Source: Penium margaritaceum (Eukaryota > Streptophyta > Zygnematophyceae > Desmidiales > Peniaceae). Taken from it: a stretch of DNA of 64,000 nt. The notes below the pieces were generated by a model that saw only the letters and a list, made by a program, of their open reading frames with translations, was not told the DNA's origin and made no database searches. The stretch is taken from positions 144,031 through 208,030 of the forward strand of contig SZWC01000095.1 in the NCBI GenBank assembly GCA_023375785.1. The letters are read 5' to 3'. Shown here piece by piece: positions 1 to 10,219 of this stretch. Made by a program: the position numbers and the translations under genes. Numbering within the stretch: position 1 is the first letter of the stretch; every line of letters begins with the position of its first letter.

Positions 1-1107
1 TCCACAGGAGCAAGTTCCAGGAAAGTACCAGATGCCTGCTCCGATCGCCAATCCAACTTCACCATTGGAAAGATCAGGTGGCAAAATGTCTACGGTCCAA
101 GTTTGAGGCCGATCCAACGGTCGGATTGGGAGATATGAATTTTCGATGTTTCGGGGGTCATGGACCGTCGATGTCTGGGTGGGCATGGGTGATGACTCCA
201 TGCCCTAGCCTGAGAAAAGAAAAAGGCAAGAGGTCCAGGGTCAAGACCTGATGGGAGAAATATCCAAAAAGGTCCTTGGTCTTAGGATTGCCTTTTCAGA
301 GTGTGCTGACTAGGATAAAGGTACCTCTCCTTACTTTTTAGGTGAGGTGAGATCCTTGTGTGCTAGCCATGGACACAGCGATTCTCCATGGGTTTGTGGG
401 TTATGTGACCACTAGGAGTGTGCCATGAGAGCATTCTCTAGCTCTCAAGGTCGTGTGTGAGTAGTCAGCCTGATTGCTAGGCTGATTTCCTCCCTTGTGT
501 GAGATTATGGACTCTAGTGTGTGAGCCTTAGCCTCCATGGCTATGTGGTGTGGCTTGTGAGAGGGCTGACTTGCCCAAGCTCTAGCTCTATATGTACTCC
601 ATCATTTTGAGTGATTGAACAACCATTCTTCAGCACAAGTGATGCCCTTNCTGATGGGAGAAATATCCAAAAAGGTCCTTGGTCTTAGGATTGCCTTGTC
701 AGAGTGTGCTGACTAGGATAAAGGTACCTCTCCTTACTTTTTAGGTGAGGTGAGATCCTTGTGTGCTAGCCATGGACACATGGCGATTCTCCATGGGTTT
801 GTGGGTTATGTGACCACTAGGAGTGTGCCATGAGAGCATTCTCTAGCTCTCAAGGTCGTGTGTGAGTAGTCAGCCTGATTGCTAGGCTGATTTCCTCCCT
901 TGTGTGAGATTATGGACTCTAGTGTGTGAGCCTTAGCCTCCATGGCTATGTGGTGTGGCTTGTGAGAGGGCTGACTTGCCCAAGCTCTAGCTCTATATGT
1001 ACTCCATCATTTTGAGTGATTGAACAACCATTCTTCAGCAGAAGTGATGCCCTTCCAATCACACATGCTCGCTGGTCCAAGGCTCCCTCTCTCCTCAAGT
1101 GACAACA
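1..1107 (+). repeat. F1 LTR, forward, 5'-truncated by window edge
   Basis: The sequence matches the F1 LTR from about its 35th base to its end, which here reads GACAACA. A single N at 650 separates two copies of the central and 3' part (about 248-649 and 651-1053), so the true LTR is about 400 bp shorter than shown. No target duplication can be tested because the left end lies outside the window. It abuts F2-like RT sequence, so it is probably an insertion into that older element. Confidence 0.85.
650..650. other. Assembly join (single N) between repeated contig ends
   Basis: One N separates a nearly identical repeat of about 400 bases (248-649 versus 651-1053). The same pattern recurs at 7576, 18471 and 27362, as expected when overlapping contig ends were abutted rather than merged. 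Confidence 0.85.
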
Positions 1108-1720
1108 ACGCTAAGGTTGTTCCTATAATGTACAAAGGAGATCTCAACCATGACATTATTGATCTCTTTGTACCTGATCGGTGGGGCTTGTAATAACCCA
1201 TACAATGCCTTCACTAGCTTGCACACCTTACCCTCGGGTGCTTTGACAGCTTCTGATACCTCCATGAACACCTCCTTATCGAGCTTCCCATAAAAGAAGA
1301 TTATTTTAATACCCATCAAGTGGATCTCAATGTCTTTGGTGGCATCGAAGACAAGCAGGGACCTGATGGAGGCAAATGTGATGACCGGAACGAAGGTCTT
1401 ATCCAACTCAGACACTGCATGTTGTGAGAATCATTTCACCAGTCCCTTGTCTTGTACTTTTTGATGCTATCATCTTGCTTCCGCTTCAACCTGAACACCC
1501 ACTTTTAGCCCACCATGTGAGCATTAGCGGGTCTGTCCACCAACACCCTTGTGCCATTTTCCTCGATGGAGGCGAGTTTGCTGTCCACTGCCTCCTTCCA
1601 CTTGGCTGCATCAGGCCTTGCCAGTGCCTCGGCCACAGTGAGCAGCTCTCCTAGAGCCAATAAGGACCACCTCCATCCAATCCAGCTTCTGGTATCAGCG
1701 TCTTACTTTGGAGTTTGTTT
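1108..1720 (-). pseudogene. Reverse transcriptase fragment of remnant I
   Basis: The minus-strand frame ending near 1108 contains SIRSLLVFDATKDIEIHLMG, then YGKLDKEVFMEV and VKALYGLLQAP. This is the N-terminal half of a copia RT (RVT_2 family). In the family, the residue corresponding to the G of the LMG triplet is normally the first catalytic Asp of an MDV motif, so that residue appears lost here. Sequence at about 1480-1700 encodes the preceding segment in another frame (KWKEAVDSKLASIEENGT). The YVDD half of RT and all of RNase H are absent. Confidence 0.8.
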
Positions 1721-2279
1721 TCTTTGTCGTGTGCTGCAACGTTGCATTGCTAGTGGATCTTCACAATGATGTTGCTCCTGTGCTGCTGGCTATCCTGAAG
1801 TTAAGTTATTTTCTTTTGAAGAGCCACTGGCCTCTTAGTTTGTTTCAAAGGTTTCAAACATCTCTGACTCTGTGTCGGAGCTTGTCATTGCGTCAGCTTG
1901 CACGACCGCTCTCCTTGCCACAACACTGTTATTCACGGACTGCTGCATTGGTACCAGTCGCTCGCTTTCATGAGCTTGATATCTTCACTCTAGCAGCACC
2001 AACCACTCTCCTTGTTTTAGAGCTTGTGTAGGATCAAATATCTCTTCCTTGCCTGGTTACCTTTCATCAAAGGTTACTTCCCGGCTGGTGATGAGTCTTC
2101 TTCCTGCCAGGTCCCACAAGTGGTATGTTTTGTGGGCCGTCTCATGACCCACCATAACGCACATTTGTGCCCTAGCATCCACCTTGCCAGCATCCTCACC
2201 CGCTTGGACCTTTGCCCATGCTGTGTAGCCGAATGCTTTCTGGTATGATGCGTCCAGCTTCTTTGGTTACCAAATTTCT

Positions 2280-2960
2280 TGTAGCGTCATCTCTTGCTTG
2301 CTTTTTTTTCTTTCTGCACCTGCTTAGAGCAGTCGAAGGAGTCAGGTTGACAAGATAGCATGCCGTTTTTATCGCATTAGTCCAGAACCGTAGTGGAAAC
2401 TTTGCACCAGAAAAAGCATGTTACTCACCATGTCGAGAATGGTCTGATTCATCCATTCGGCCACACCATTGTTTTGTGGCATGTATGGCGTTGTGGGCTG
2501 TTTGTTGATCCCATGTTGCCGCAACCAGCCCTTGCATGCCTCATACTCTCCGTTGTTGTCACTCCGCATTGCTTTAACTTTCTTTCCTGTTTGCCGCTCC
2601 AACAGTGCGACAAAATCCTGCAACTTTTCTCAGACCTCTCTCTTTGGTTTTCGGCAAAAGATCCACACCTTGCGGCTATGATCATCGATGAAGGTGAGAA
2701 AATACTTGCTACCACTGTTTGACGCTGTGTGAAAGGGTCTCCACACGTCGGTGTGCATCAGGTGAAGGGCTGATTGTACGCGGCAATCGGTTTGCTCAAA
2801 GGGCATTCACTTGGTCTTGCATTGGAGGCAAGGTTCACACAGACTACCACACACAACCGCATCGTTCTTGCAATCATCCATGGCGCAAACAAGCTCATGT
2901 CATTAGATGAGTTGGAGTGTACTGTTTGCAACGTGTCCAAAGTGTCTATGCCAAAGTTTA
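2280..2960 (-). pseudogene. Integrase fragment of remnant I
   Basis: A minus-strand open stretch at 2369-2623 encodes the end of a copia integrase core. MRSDNNGEYEACKGWLRQHG carries the second catalytic Asp and PQNNGVAEWMNQTI carries the catalytic Glu of the DDE triad (family knowledge). The first Asp and the zinc-binding region lie in broken frames up to about 2960. The function would be integration of the cDNA, but stops and frameshifts make this copy non-functional. Confidence 0.75.
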
Positions 2961-2993
2961 GTGTCTTTGTCCTATATGGCAGAGGATACTTTT

Positions 2994-3965
2994 TCAGTGG
3001 TAGTACCATATGGTAGAGGATACCTTCTCAGTACCATTGAGGCCGATGCTCACCATGTTTTCTCCCACGTCTTTTGCGATCAAAACGCTACCGTTTACAC
3101 ATCTAAATTGCCGATCAATGGGACTGACAAAGACAAATCCAGCCTGGTTATTGCTAGAGTTATGATTGATGCCCGAGTTGAGTCCCAAAGCTCCCGGCCT
3201 GAGTAGCGATGCTCCTTTTGTGGAGGCGTGCTCTTTGCCATCATATTGGTGGATTTTTTGCCACCCTTTTGCCGCCTTTGTTCCCACCACTTCCGCTATC
3301 TTCCTTCTTTGGCAACCTGCTCTCACTTGTCCATTACGCACATTTGCCACGGTTGTGGCAGTTGCCGTGTCCCTTGTGAGCCTTGTCACCATTGTTGCCT
3401 CCGCCACCACCGCTAACCTTTTGCTCTTGTAGTCACCGTGGCATGCAGCATGGGGTGAAAAGTTAGCCTCACTTTCACTGTGACACATGGCCTCGTTTTG
3501 CACATACTCGGACAATTCCGTGTACGTCAGGTTGTCCTCCTTCAAGCCGTCCATGATGGTGATGATTTGGCTCCAGGTCTCCGGTAGCACCACGAGAAGG
3601 ATCTTGGCTTGCATGTTTTTGTCAAGGTCCCAATTAGTCTGGCAAGCCTTGCGAAGGAGTCTTTGAAGCCGTTGTAGGAAAACAGGGACTGATTCGCCCT
3701 CATTCAAGCGCATGCTGATCAGCTGTTGTAGGATGAATAATCTGTTTGCAAGGGAGGGGAACTGGTGCACGCGTTTCAGCTCATTATAAGCTTTGGAAGC
3801 CAGCGTGTACCCGGCAATGATAGGAACCTACTTCTTAGCAGTCACATTCTTCAGGAATGACATGACAATATCATTCCGTTCCATCCATACCTCCTGCTTT
3901 GGTGGGCCCACTGTAGGAGCCTGCCCCTTTCCCCTTAAAATCTTAATGAAGCCGCGTACTTTCAT
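2994..3965 (-). pseudogene. gag-protease fragment of remnant I
   Basis: A minus-strand frame at 2994-3770 (258 aa) starts in capsid sequence (SLANRLFILQQL, then MDGLKEDNLTYTELSEYVQN), which aligns with the F2 Gag. It runs into protease-like sequence (GASLLRPGALGLNSGINHNS), where the usual catalytic Asp of the DSG triad reads Asn. The zinc knuckle lies in a shifted frame around 3340-3400. Upstream, 3780-3965 encodes the earlier Gag segment including MERNDI, with a stop between the parts. This is a broken gene with a damaged protease active site. Confidence 0.75.
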
Positions 3966-4564
3966 TGCCAATTCAAACTAACATCTCTAGAGCAGAAAGT
4001 CGTTCCTTCAAAGACCGGGATTCCTCCAAAAGATGCAAGACCTTATGGTAGTGCAGAAGCACTCATGGTTGCTCCACTAGTCTGACCGATGATAGCCATT
4101 GTCAAGTTTAAGGACTATGGTGCAGTAGCCCCTATTGTATTTTAGGATTGCCCTGAGGTAGCCCCCACTGTACCTTCTTGGCCAGCCATTTTAGCTGCCC
4201 TTTTTTGCATTCTGTGTCTCTAATACGTTGAGGCTAATGCAGGCTGATGTCAGCTGATGTTTGCTACTAGTTTAAAGTGCAAATCTGTTACTTCTCCTCC
4301 AACCGATATTTGCCTGCAAACAAAGAAGACAGATTGCACTAGCACATTCAGGATCTTGCCTCCAAAGGTAGAGCGTATCCTCGTTGGGACCGAAGGATTG
4401 TGCCTCAAAGTGCACAGCTCGTCCTTGGTCCCTGTGTGCTAGGTGCAAGTTCAGCCGTTGCGGCAGACAAAGCAGATGGAGCTGAAAGAGCTGATGGAGC
4501 TAATGTACGCACTTGGAGAGAGCGTATGAGAGTTGAACAAAGCGTGCCTTACAACTGACTAATG
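3966..4564 (-). other. 5' leader of remnant I
   Basis: Non-coding stretch between the gag start and the PBS. It shares extended same-strand similarity with 58980-59364, for example the shared CAAACAAAGAAGA block and the AGATGGAG...GAGCT segments. This marks both as leaders of one F2-like subfamily. No other feature was seen. Confidence 0.6.
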
Positions 4565-4578
4565 TGGGCTCATAACCC
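4565..4578 (-). other. PBS of remnant I, half tRNA-iMet type
   Basis: The plus strand reads TGGGCTCATAACCC, so the minus strand differs by one base from the GGGTTATGGGCCCA site of F2. It sits 2 bases from an LTR end (TGTCA at 4581), the same spacing as in F2. It matches the anticodon arm of initiator tRNA-Met rather than its 3' end. Confidence 0.7.
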
Positions 4579-4606
4579 TTTGTCAACCGGCCTAAGGCAA
4601 ACAGAC

Positions 4607-5343
4607 TGTTGGAAACGGAGCCATCCGGCTCAGTTTCAAGTCCACAGGAGCAAGTTCCAGGAAACTACCAGATGCCTGCTCCGATTGTCAATCCAACTTC
4701 TCCATTGGAAAGATCAGGTAACAAAATGTCTATGATCCAAGTTTGAGGTCCATCCAATAGTCGGATTGGGAGAGATAAATGCTTGTAGTTTTCAAGGTCA
4801 TCGACCGCCAATATCCAAGTGACCATGAGCAATGGCTCCATGCCTTAGCCTGCAAAAAGAAAAAGGCAAGAGGTCCAAGGTCAACACCTGATGGGAGAGA
4901 TATCCAAAAAGGTCCTAGATTCCTAGGTTGCCTTGTAAGAGTGTACTGACTAGGAAAAAGATACCTCTCCTTACTTTTTAGGTGAGGTGAGATCCTTGTG
5001 TACTAGCCATGGACACATGGCGACTCTCCATGGGATTCTGGATTATGTGACCACTATGAGTGTGCCATGAGAGTATTTTCTAGCTCTCTAGGTTGTGAGT
5101 GAGTGGTCAGCCTGATTGCTAGGCTGATTTCCTCTCTTGTGTGAGATTATGGACTCTAGTGTGTGAGCCTTAGCCTCCATGGCTAAGTGGTATGGCTTGT
5201 GAGAGGACTGACTTGCCCAAGCTCTAGCTCTATATGTACTCCATCATGTGAGTGATTCAACGACCATTCTTCAGCACAAGTAATGCCCTTCCAGTCCCAC
5301 ATGCTGGTTGCTCCAAGGTTCCCTCTCTCCTCTAGTTCTAACA
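4607..5343 (+). repeat. F1 solo LTR, forward
   Basis: Complete F1 LTR of 737 bp, beginning TGTTGG and ending CTAACA. Flanks are CAGAC on the left and CGGAC on the right, a 5-bp target duplication with one mismatch. With no internal sequence on either side, this is a solo LTR left by LTR-LTR recombination. It lies inside the 5' LTR remnant of the F2-like element. Confidence 0.85.
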
Positions 5344-5831
5344 CGGACTAGAAAAGGAGGCCAACATAATAATACCTGCCGTTTGCCCCTAGCATATCAG
5401 TTAGAAGACAATATCACCCTTAGGATTATGGTTTGACATGGAGCAGTTCATAAGCAATCACTTTCTAGAAACTACGTCCACGTAATACTTGGTCACTTTT
5501 GTGCAAGGTGCTAGTCAAATACTAGCTCTTGGGGCTTAGGCTATCTAGTGTCTTTTTTATACTGTTCCTTAGTTTGAGATCGTTGTAAGGAGCATCTAAG
5601 GCCAGATTGTGGAGTTAGAATGAGGAATGAACATGGTACATATAGTCATATGTGTGGCTTCTGAGGTGTGTGGGTAGTGGCACTTTTGGGGTAGTCACTC
5701 CACACCACCTCACCAGTCTGCCAATTGGCGCATCCAAGTGGCGCACTCTCCTCATGCATGGGGAAATGTCAAAGAATTTTCCCCTGTGCAGGAAGGTCAA
5801 AAACCAACCTCCGTACATCAAGGCTTGATCG
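5344..5831. other. Unassigned 488-bp stretch, possibly rest of remnant I's LTR
   Basis: No convincing ORF or RNA gene was found. By position it should continue the F2-like 5' LTR that starts at 4581 and is split by the solo LTR. There is weak resemblance to F2 LTR sequence (a GCGCCACTTGG-like block on the minus strand near 5725-5750). It may instead be unrelated DNA. Confidence 0.35.
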
Positions 5832-6569
5832 TGTTGGATCTAGAGGAGAGATTGAGCCTTGGAGTAGCGAGCATGTGTGATTGGAAGGGCATCACTTGTG
5901 CTGAAGAATGGTTGTTGAATCACTCAAAATGATAGAGTACATAGAGAGCTAGAGCTTGGGTAAGTCAGCCATCTCACAAGCCACACCACTTAGCCATGGA
6001 GGCTAGGGCTCACACACTACAGTCCATAATCTCACACAAGTGAGGAAATCAGCCTAGCAATCAGGCTGACCACTCTCACACGACCTAGAGAGCTAGAAAA
6101 TACTCTCATGGCATACTCCTAGTAGTCACATAACCCACAATCTCATGGAGAATCGCCATGTATCCATGGTTAGCATAGAAGGATCTCACCTCACCTAAAA
6201 TCTAAGGAGAGATACCTTTTTCCTAGTCAGCACACTCTGACAAGACAATCCTAAGACCAAGGATTTCTTTGGATATTTCTCCCATCAGGTCTTTACCCTG
6301 GACCTCTTGCCTTTTTCTTTTCTCAGGCTAAGGCATGGAGCCATCGCCCATGGTCACCCGGATATCGGCGGTCGATGACCCCCGAAACTTCGAAAATTCA
6401 TATCTCCTTATCCGACTATTCGATCGGCCTCAAACTTGGACCGTAGACATTTTTCCATCTAATCATTCCAATGGTGAAGTCGGATTGATGATCCGAGCAG
6501 GCATCCGGTACTTTCCTGGAACTTGCTCCTCTAGACCTGAAACTAAGCCGGATGGCTCCTTTCCCAACA
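5832..6569 (-). repeat. F1 LTR (array LTR 1), 3' LTR of body A
   Basis: A 738-bp LTR reading TGTTGGATC...CCCAACA on the plus strand. It is followed directly by the reverse polypurine tract (6570-6588) of body A, so it is the 3' LTR of that minus-strand unit. The flank GATCG on its left does not match the bases after the last array LTR (TATGT at 31843). Confidence 0.9.
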
Positions 6570-6955
6570 ATCTCCCAGTTTGCCACAGTCAGAGTGGGCT
6601 GAGTCCACATGCCTTCATGCAAAACTGCTGGCTTGGTGCAGAAATTAGCGACCTGCTTGCTAGTTGGAGTAAACTCCAGCTTGATAGCACCATGTGCCTG
6701 ATGAAGTGATATGCGATGTCAATGTGCTTGGTGCGTGCATGGTGCTCAGGATTCTTGGCGAGTGCGATTCCGCTCTGGTTGTCGACGTGCTCAGGAACTG
6801 GAACTACTACACTCCCACTCATCTCTGCCATGAGACGCTAAAGCCAAACTGCTTCCTTGGCTCCAAAGCTGAGAGAGACGTACTCAACTTCCGTGCTTGA
6901 GGTAGCCATGACCACCTGTCGCTTGCTGCACCAGCTGATGGCCCCACCATTCATG

Positions 6956-6989
6956 AGGAACACATGTCCAGAGATGGACATGTGTTCCT
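6956..6989. repeat. Perfect 15-bp hairpin, loop GAGA
   Basis: Left arm AGGAACACATGTCCA, loop GAGA, right arm its exact reverse complement. Sister copies (for example near 11365-11395 and 40515-40545) have only the left arm and loop followed by normal RNase H sequence. The right arm is therefore an insertion unique to body A. Confidence 0.9.
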
Positions 6990-7299
6990 TATGGTCCTCA
7001 GGGTTTGAAGTCCAATCTGCATCTGTGTACCCGATGATGCTGTTGTCATTGCCTTTGTAGGTGATGCCGATGTTGATGGTTCATGCAAGGTAGTGGAAGA
7101 TCCGCTTCACTGCCTTCTGGTGCTCAGGTCCGGAGTTTGCCATGTGCTGGCTCACTGCGCTAACAACCTGTGCGAGGTCCAGCCGGGTTGCCACCATCAG
7201 GTACATGAGGCTGCCGACTGCGCTCTGGTACTTCTGCCGCTCAGCTGCATTTTCTTCTCCATTGAAGCTCACGAGGTATTGCCGCGTCTCCAGCGGCGT

Positions 7300-7343
7300 G
7301 CCGCTACATCAAGGACGCTACAAAGCATCCTTGATGTAGCGGC
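7300..7343. repeat. Perfect 16-bp inverted repeat, 12-nt spacer
   Basis: Left arm 7300-7315 (GCCGCTACATCAAGGA) is the exact reverse complement of 7328-7343. Sister copies have only the right arm; the left arm replaces the usual coding sequence between RNase H and RT. The right arm lies near the start (7324) of the segment repeated after the N at 7576, so an assembly contribution is possible. Confidence 0.8.
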
Positions 7344-7575
7344 TCTGCTGCAATGAGAGAAAGCGTCACTTGCGGTCATGCGTGATCTGGATACCGAGGA
7401 AGTATGATGCCTCCGCGAGATCAGACATCTGGAAGCGCTCTTGCATGGCTTCCTTGAACTCCTGCAGTGCAGACATGCTGTTGGAAAGGAGGAGCATGTC
7501 ATCCACATAGACGATGATGATGAGCACCTCATGACCATGCTACCAGCAATAAATGCTATAGTCACACTCACTGCG

Positions 7576-7576
7576 N
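7576..7576. other. Assembly join (single N)
   Basis: 7324-7575 and 7577-7828 are apparently identical 252-base copies of RT sequence on either side of one N. This fits unmerged overlapping contig ends, so body A probably has one copy. Confidence 0.9.
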
Positions 7577-7793
7577 AAGCATCCTTGATGTAGCGGCTCT
7601 GCTGCAATGAGAGAAAGCGTCACTTGCGGTCATGCGTGATCTGGATACCGAGGAAGTATGATGCCTCCGCGAGATCAGACATCTGGAAGCGCTCTTGCAT
7701 GGCTTCCTTGAACTCCTGCAGTGCAGACATGCTGTTGGAAAGGAGGAGCATGTCATCCACATAGACGATGATGATGAGCACCTCATGACCATG

Positions 7794-8669
7794 CTACCAG
7801 CAATAAATGCTATAGTCACACTCACTGCGCTCAAACCCCATGCACTGCAACGCCGCATCCAACTTCTGATTCCAAGTACGTGACGCTTGCTTGAGGCCGT
7901 ACAACGACTTTTGCAGCTTGCAAACCAGGTGCTCCTGGCTATCCATGACGAACCCGTCCGGCCGCTCCATGTAGATCTCCTCCTCCAATTCACCATTCAA
8001 GAATGTCGTCTTGACATCCATGTGGTGAACCTCGAAGTCCTCAGCTGCTGCACAAGAGAGGAGCATGCGCACAGAGACAAACTTTGCAATAGGGGCAAAG
8101 TTTTCTGCGTAGTCGATGCCCTCCTGCTGCGAATAACCCTTGGCGATGAGCCTCGCCTTGTACTTTTCCAGGTTACCATCTGCTCCCCGCTTCTTCTTGA
8201 ACACCCACTTGCACTTGATCACCTTACGTCCAGGTGGACGCTCAGTCAGCTCCCTCGTGCCGTTGTCCAGCTGTGACTGTATCTCTTGCTGCACTGCTGT
8301 ATCATCAAAGACGACGCGTAGTCCTGTGTTGGTGAGAGAGGACACTGAAAGAAGGTTGAACGCAGCATCAAGCACATACATCACGCCATGGAAGACTCCC
8401 AAATCAATGCCACGCGGGGTCTCTAACCACATCTTCACAATCCCAGTCCCCTCAGCATACACCACCCAATCATAACCCAAAGCGATCACACTGGGAGGAA
8501 TGGAGAGCAGCTGCGTGAACCACTCCTTCTGGTGCGTCAGACTCTTGGTACACCCCGAGTCCTTGTACCACGCCAGATCCGCCTTTTCCTTCTGTGACAT
8601 GTCAGACTTTGCCATGAAGAGGCGGTCGCGCACCTCCTTGGCGACGTGCATGTTGCCAAAATGGCGCAC
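7794..8669 (-). CDS. In-frame protease-RT fusion ORF lacking integrase (body A)
   Basis: A 291-aa open frame. Residues about 1-120 are the F1 protease region (MRHFGNMHVAKEVRDRL, then DSGCTKSLTHQKEWF with the DSG triad). Residues about 120-290 are the RT N-terminal half (QSQLDNGTRELTERPPG, HHMDVKTTFLNGE, KSLYGLKQAS). Full-length copies such as 37647-40140 have about 1.4 kb between these points, covering the end of the protease domain, the HHCC and DDE integrase domains and the linker. Here LRVVFDD is joined directly to TAVQQEIQ near 8298-8303 without breaking frame. The frame ends before YVDD. It is probably not translated as a functional protein, but the junction is precise and differs from the body D fusion. 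Confidence 0.75.
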   Translation of the reverse strand: MRHFGNMHVAKEVRDRLFMAKSDMSQKEKADLAWYKDSGCTKSLTHQKEWFTQLLSIPPSVIALGYDWVVYAEGTGIVKMWLETPRGIDLGVFHGVMYVLDAAFNLLSVSSLTNTGLRVVFDDTAVQQEIQSQLDNGTRELTERPPGRKVIKCKWVFKKKRGADGNLEKYKARLIAKGYSQQEGIDYAENFAPIAKFVSVRMLLSCAAAEDFEVHHMDVKTTFLNGELEEEIYMERPDGFVMDSQEHLVCKLQKSLYGLKQASRTWNQKLDAALQCMGFERSECDYSIYCW

Positions 8670-8966
8670 GCCAGTCTGGTTCTGCTACTCCTGCTGTTGC
8701 TGACGTTATTGTGATTGCTGCTGCTATTGCTGTGGAGATTGCTGCTTTTGCTCCTGCTGCTACTACTCCTTGTGGTCCCTCTTGAACTTGAAGCACTCTC
8801 TCTTGTAGTGCCCCTCTTTCTGGCAATAGAGGCACTTGCCCTTCTTCTTGCCTCTCTGCTGCCCGAACTGCTGCTACTGCTAGTTGCGTGAGGCCATGGC
8901 CATGAAAGCTGCTTCATTGCTGCTGGTGCCGGTATTGCGCTTTGCTGTTTTGCGAAGCAGTTCTAC
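8670..8966 (-). pseudogene. Nucleocapsid and glutamine-rich tract of body A Gag
   Basis: Minus strand: after an in-frame UAG (8967-8969) the sequence continues with the CCHC knuckle (LYCQKEGHYKRECF-type residues, about 8790-8835). A CAG/CAA-rich tract of about 100 bp follows, encoding mostly glutamine with several TAG codons at glutamine positions. In copia elements the knuckle binds the genomic RNA. Downstream the frame enters the protease. Confidence 0.7.
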
Positions 8967-9573
8967 CTACACCAGGCAGGTGCAGATGAAGTCAAGGTTG
9001 AAAGTCGGCTTGCACTCCAACGTCTCTCGCACCGTGTCGTAGCTGGTTGGAAGTCCCCTCAGCAAGAGGAGGATGAAGCGCGTCTCTTCCACAGGATTGT
9101 CGGCCGTTCTCAGTTGCTTTGCTAGCTCCCATTCCCTGTCCACATACGTCTCCATCCCTTCACCAGCCTGCATTTTCAGCGCCATCATCTTTTCCTCCAA
9201 AAGCATGAGGAATGCTGGATCCTTGCTCTCATACTTCTTACACAACGTGTCCCACTCCTCTTTTGCAGTAGCCTTGTCACCCATGTACTGAAGATGCGGG
9301 TTGGAGATGGTGTTGACAAGCAACCTGTAGGCCTCCCTGTTCTTCTTCTTCCACTCCTCTAACACCGCTGGTACAGCGACAGAAGAATCCGCATCAGCTG
9401 CACCCTTTTGCGGAGTCTTCCCCGCCACCACTCGCGCTTCGGTGATGCCTTTCGCCTGTGGAACTGGAGCCGGCTCGTCGCTACTCACCAACTCCCACAA
9501 GCCCCTCTCCTCCAAAAGGAGGCGGGTATGGATCTTCCTTAACGCTCCTGTCACAACGCCAGCTGCTGCCATT
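8967..9573 (-). pseudogene. Gag capsid domain of F1 body A
   Basis: The ATG at 9571-9573 opens a Gag of about 200 codons that stops at UAG 8967-8969. Recognisable blocks are RLLLEERGLWELVS, EEWDTLCKKYESKDPAFL, EEKMMALKMQAGEGMET and RFILLLLRGLPTSYDTVRET, a UBN2/copia-type Gag. Compared with bodies B, E and the copy at 36705, about 16 codons after GVVT (the LERLEG...FWK segment) are missing in frame. The terminal UAG lies at a codon that is CAG, CAA or CAC in three other copies. Confidence 0.8.
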
Positions 9574-10219
9574 TTGAGCATTGGTGATGCTCAGCGCTGC
9601 CCTTGGATGGCGGCGCTACCCCTGCTTCTACTACAACTTCTGCCATAAATCTGTTTGACGGAAAATGGACTGTAGATGCCAGCAGACTGCGAATCCAGAT
9701 AAATGGAGCCCAGCACTGGAAAATTCAGCTCAACACCTTTCCGATTGACCCATAAACCAGGGTCATCAAGAGGGGATTTTAAAAGATATACTCTCTTGAA
9801 AACAGGATATACTTCTGCTCCTACTCCAACTCGGACCAGCCAGCTTGTAAACAGCCTTTCTCCCAAACGAATCAATAGAATGCACATATTTTTGCACCAG
9901 TGGAAAGCTTAGAAAAAATGCTACAATTTGCATGTGCTACTTTTTAAATGTGACAAAGAAACAAAAGAGTTATGGTCATCACAAGGCGACAATCTTACTC
10001 ATAGAGAAGAGTTTAGTCCTGGCCGATCTCGTTTTGAGGATAACTCTCAATCCAACCGTTGGATTGTCGCGATCACGAGCTTGTTGGAAAGATTGTCTTT
10101 TGAACTTGAAGAACATGTGGTTCATTTTCAAATCTGGTGAAGGTTTGACCCCAACCCGTCAGTCTCAAAATGACGGCCTGTGCTGACTGAAAGTGGCAGA
10201 ACTTGGCTCTGATACCAAA
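9574..10219 (-). other. Leader and PBS of body A
   Basis: Untranslated leader of about 630 bp with no supported ORF. It ends in the reverse PBS GGCTCTGATACCA (10205-10217), which is complementary to the 3' end of initiator tRNA-Met. A stem-loop equivalent to the conserved leader hairpin lies at 10156-10176, with one stem pair broken. Confidence 0.85.

Larger units (their letters stand above)
1108..4606 (-). mobile_element. Remnant I: decayed F2-like copia element, minus strand
   Basis: Read on the minus strand, the order is PBS (4565-4578), leader, gag, protease, integrase and RT. RNase H and the 3' LTR are missing, because RT stops where the forward F1 LTR ends at 1107. Protein similarity is to the F2 element at 17097-23601, not to F1: for example FYGKLDKEVFMEV here against LYGKLDKEILMEV there. 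Many stops and frameshifts make it an old, dead copy. A solo F1 LTR (4607-5343) cut it just inside its 5' LTR. Confidence 0.85.
6570..8302 (-). pseudogene. RNase H and RT of F1 body A
   Basis: Minus strand: the polypurine tract is at 6570-6588 and the RNase H C-terminus ends in GLSPL just before it. The RNase H core lies at about 6600-7080 and RT at 7324-8302. The RT frame has HHMDVKTTFLNGELEEEIYM, LVCKLQKSLYGLKQAS and, in a shifted frame, YVDD. The connecting region at 7300-7343 is replaced by a perfect hairpin, a second hairpin lies at 6956-6989, and an N join at 7576 duplicates 252 bases of RT. The copy is dead. Confidence 0.85.

Noticed and set aside
1424-2248. Series of plus-strand ORFs with cysteine-rich or hydrophobic products
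   Set aside because: Antisense shadows of remnant I integrase, linker and RT; no start context, motif or continuity.
5344-5831. Possible host exon between a solo LTR and the array
   Set aside because: No ORF with recognisable similarity, and the position is explained by the split F2-like LTR.
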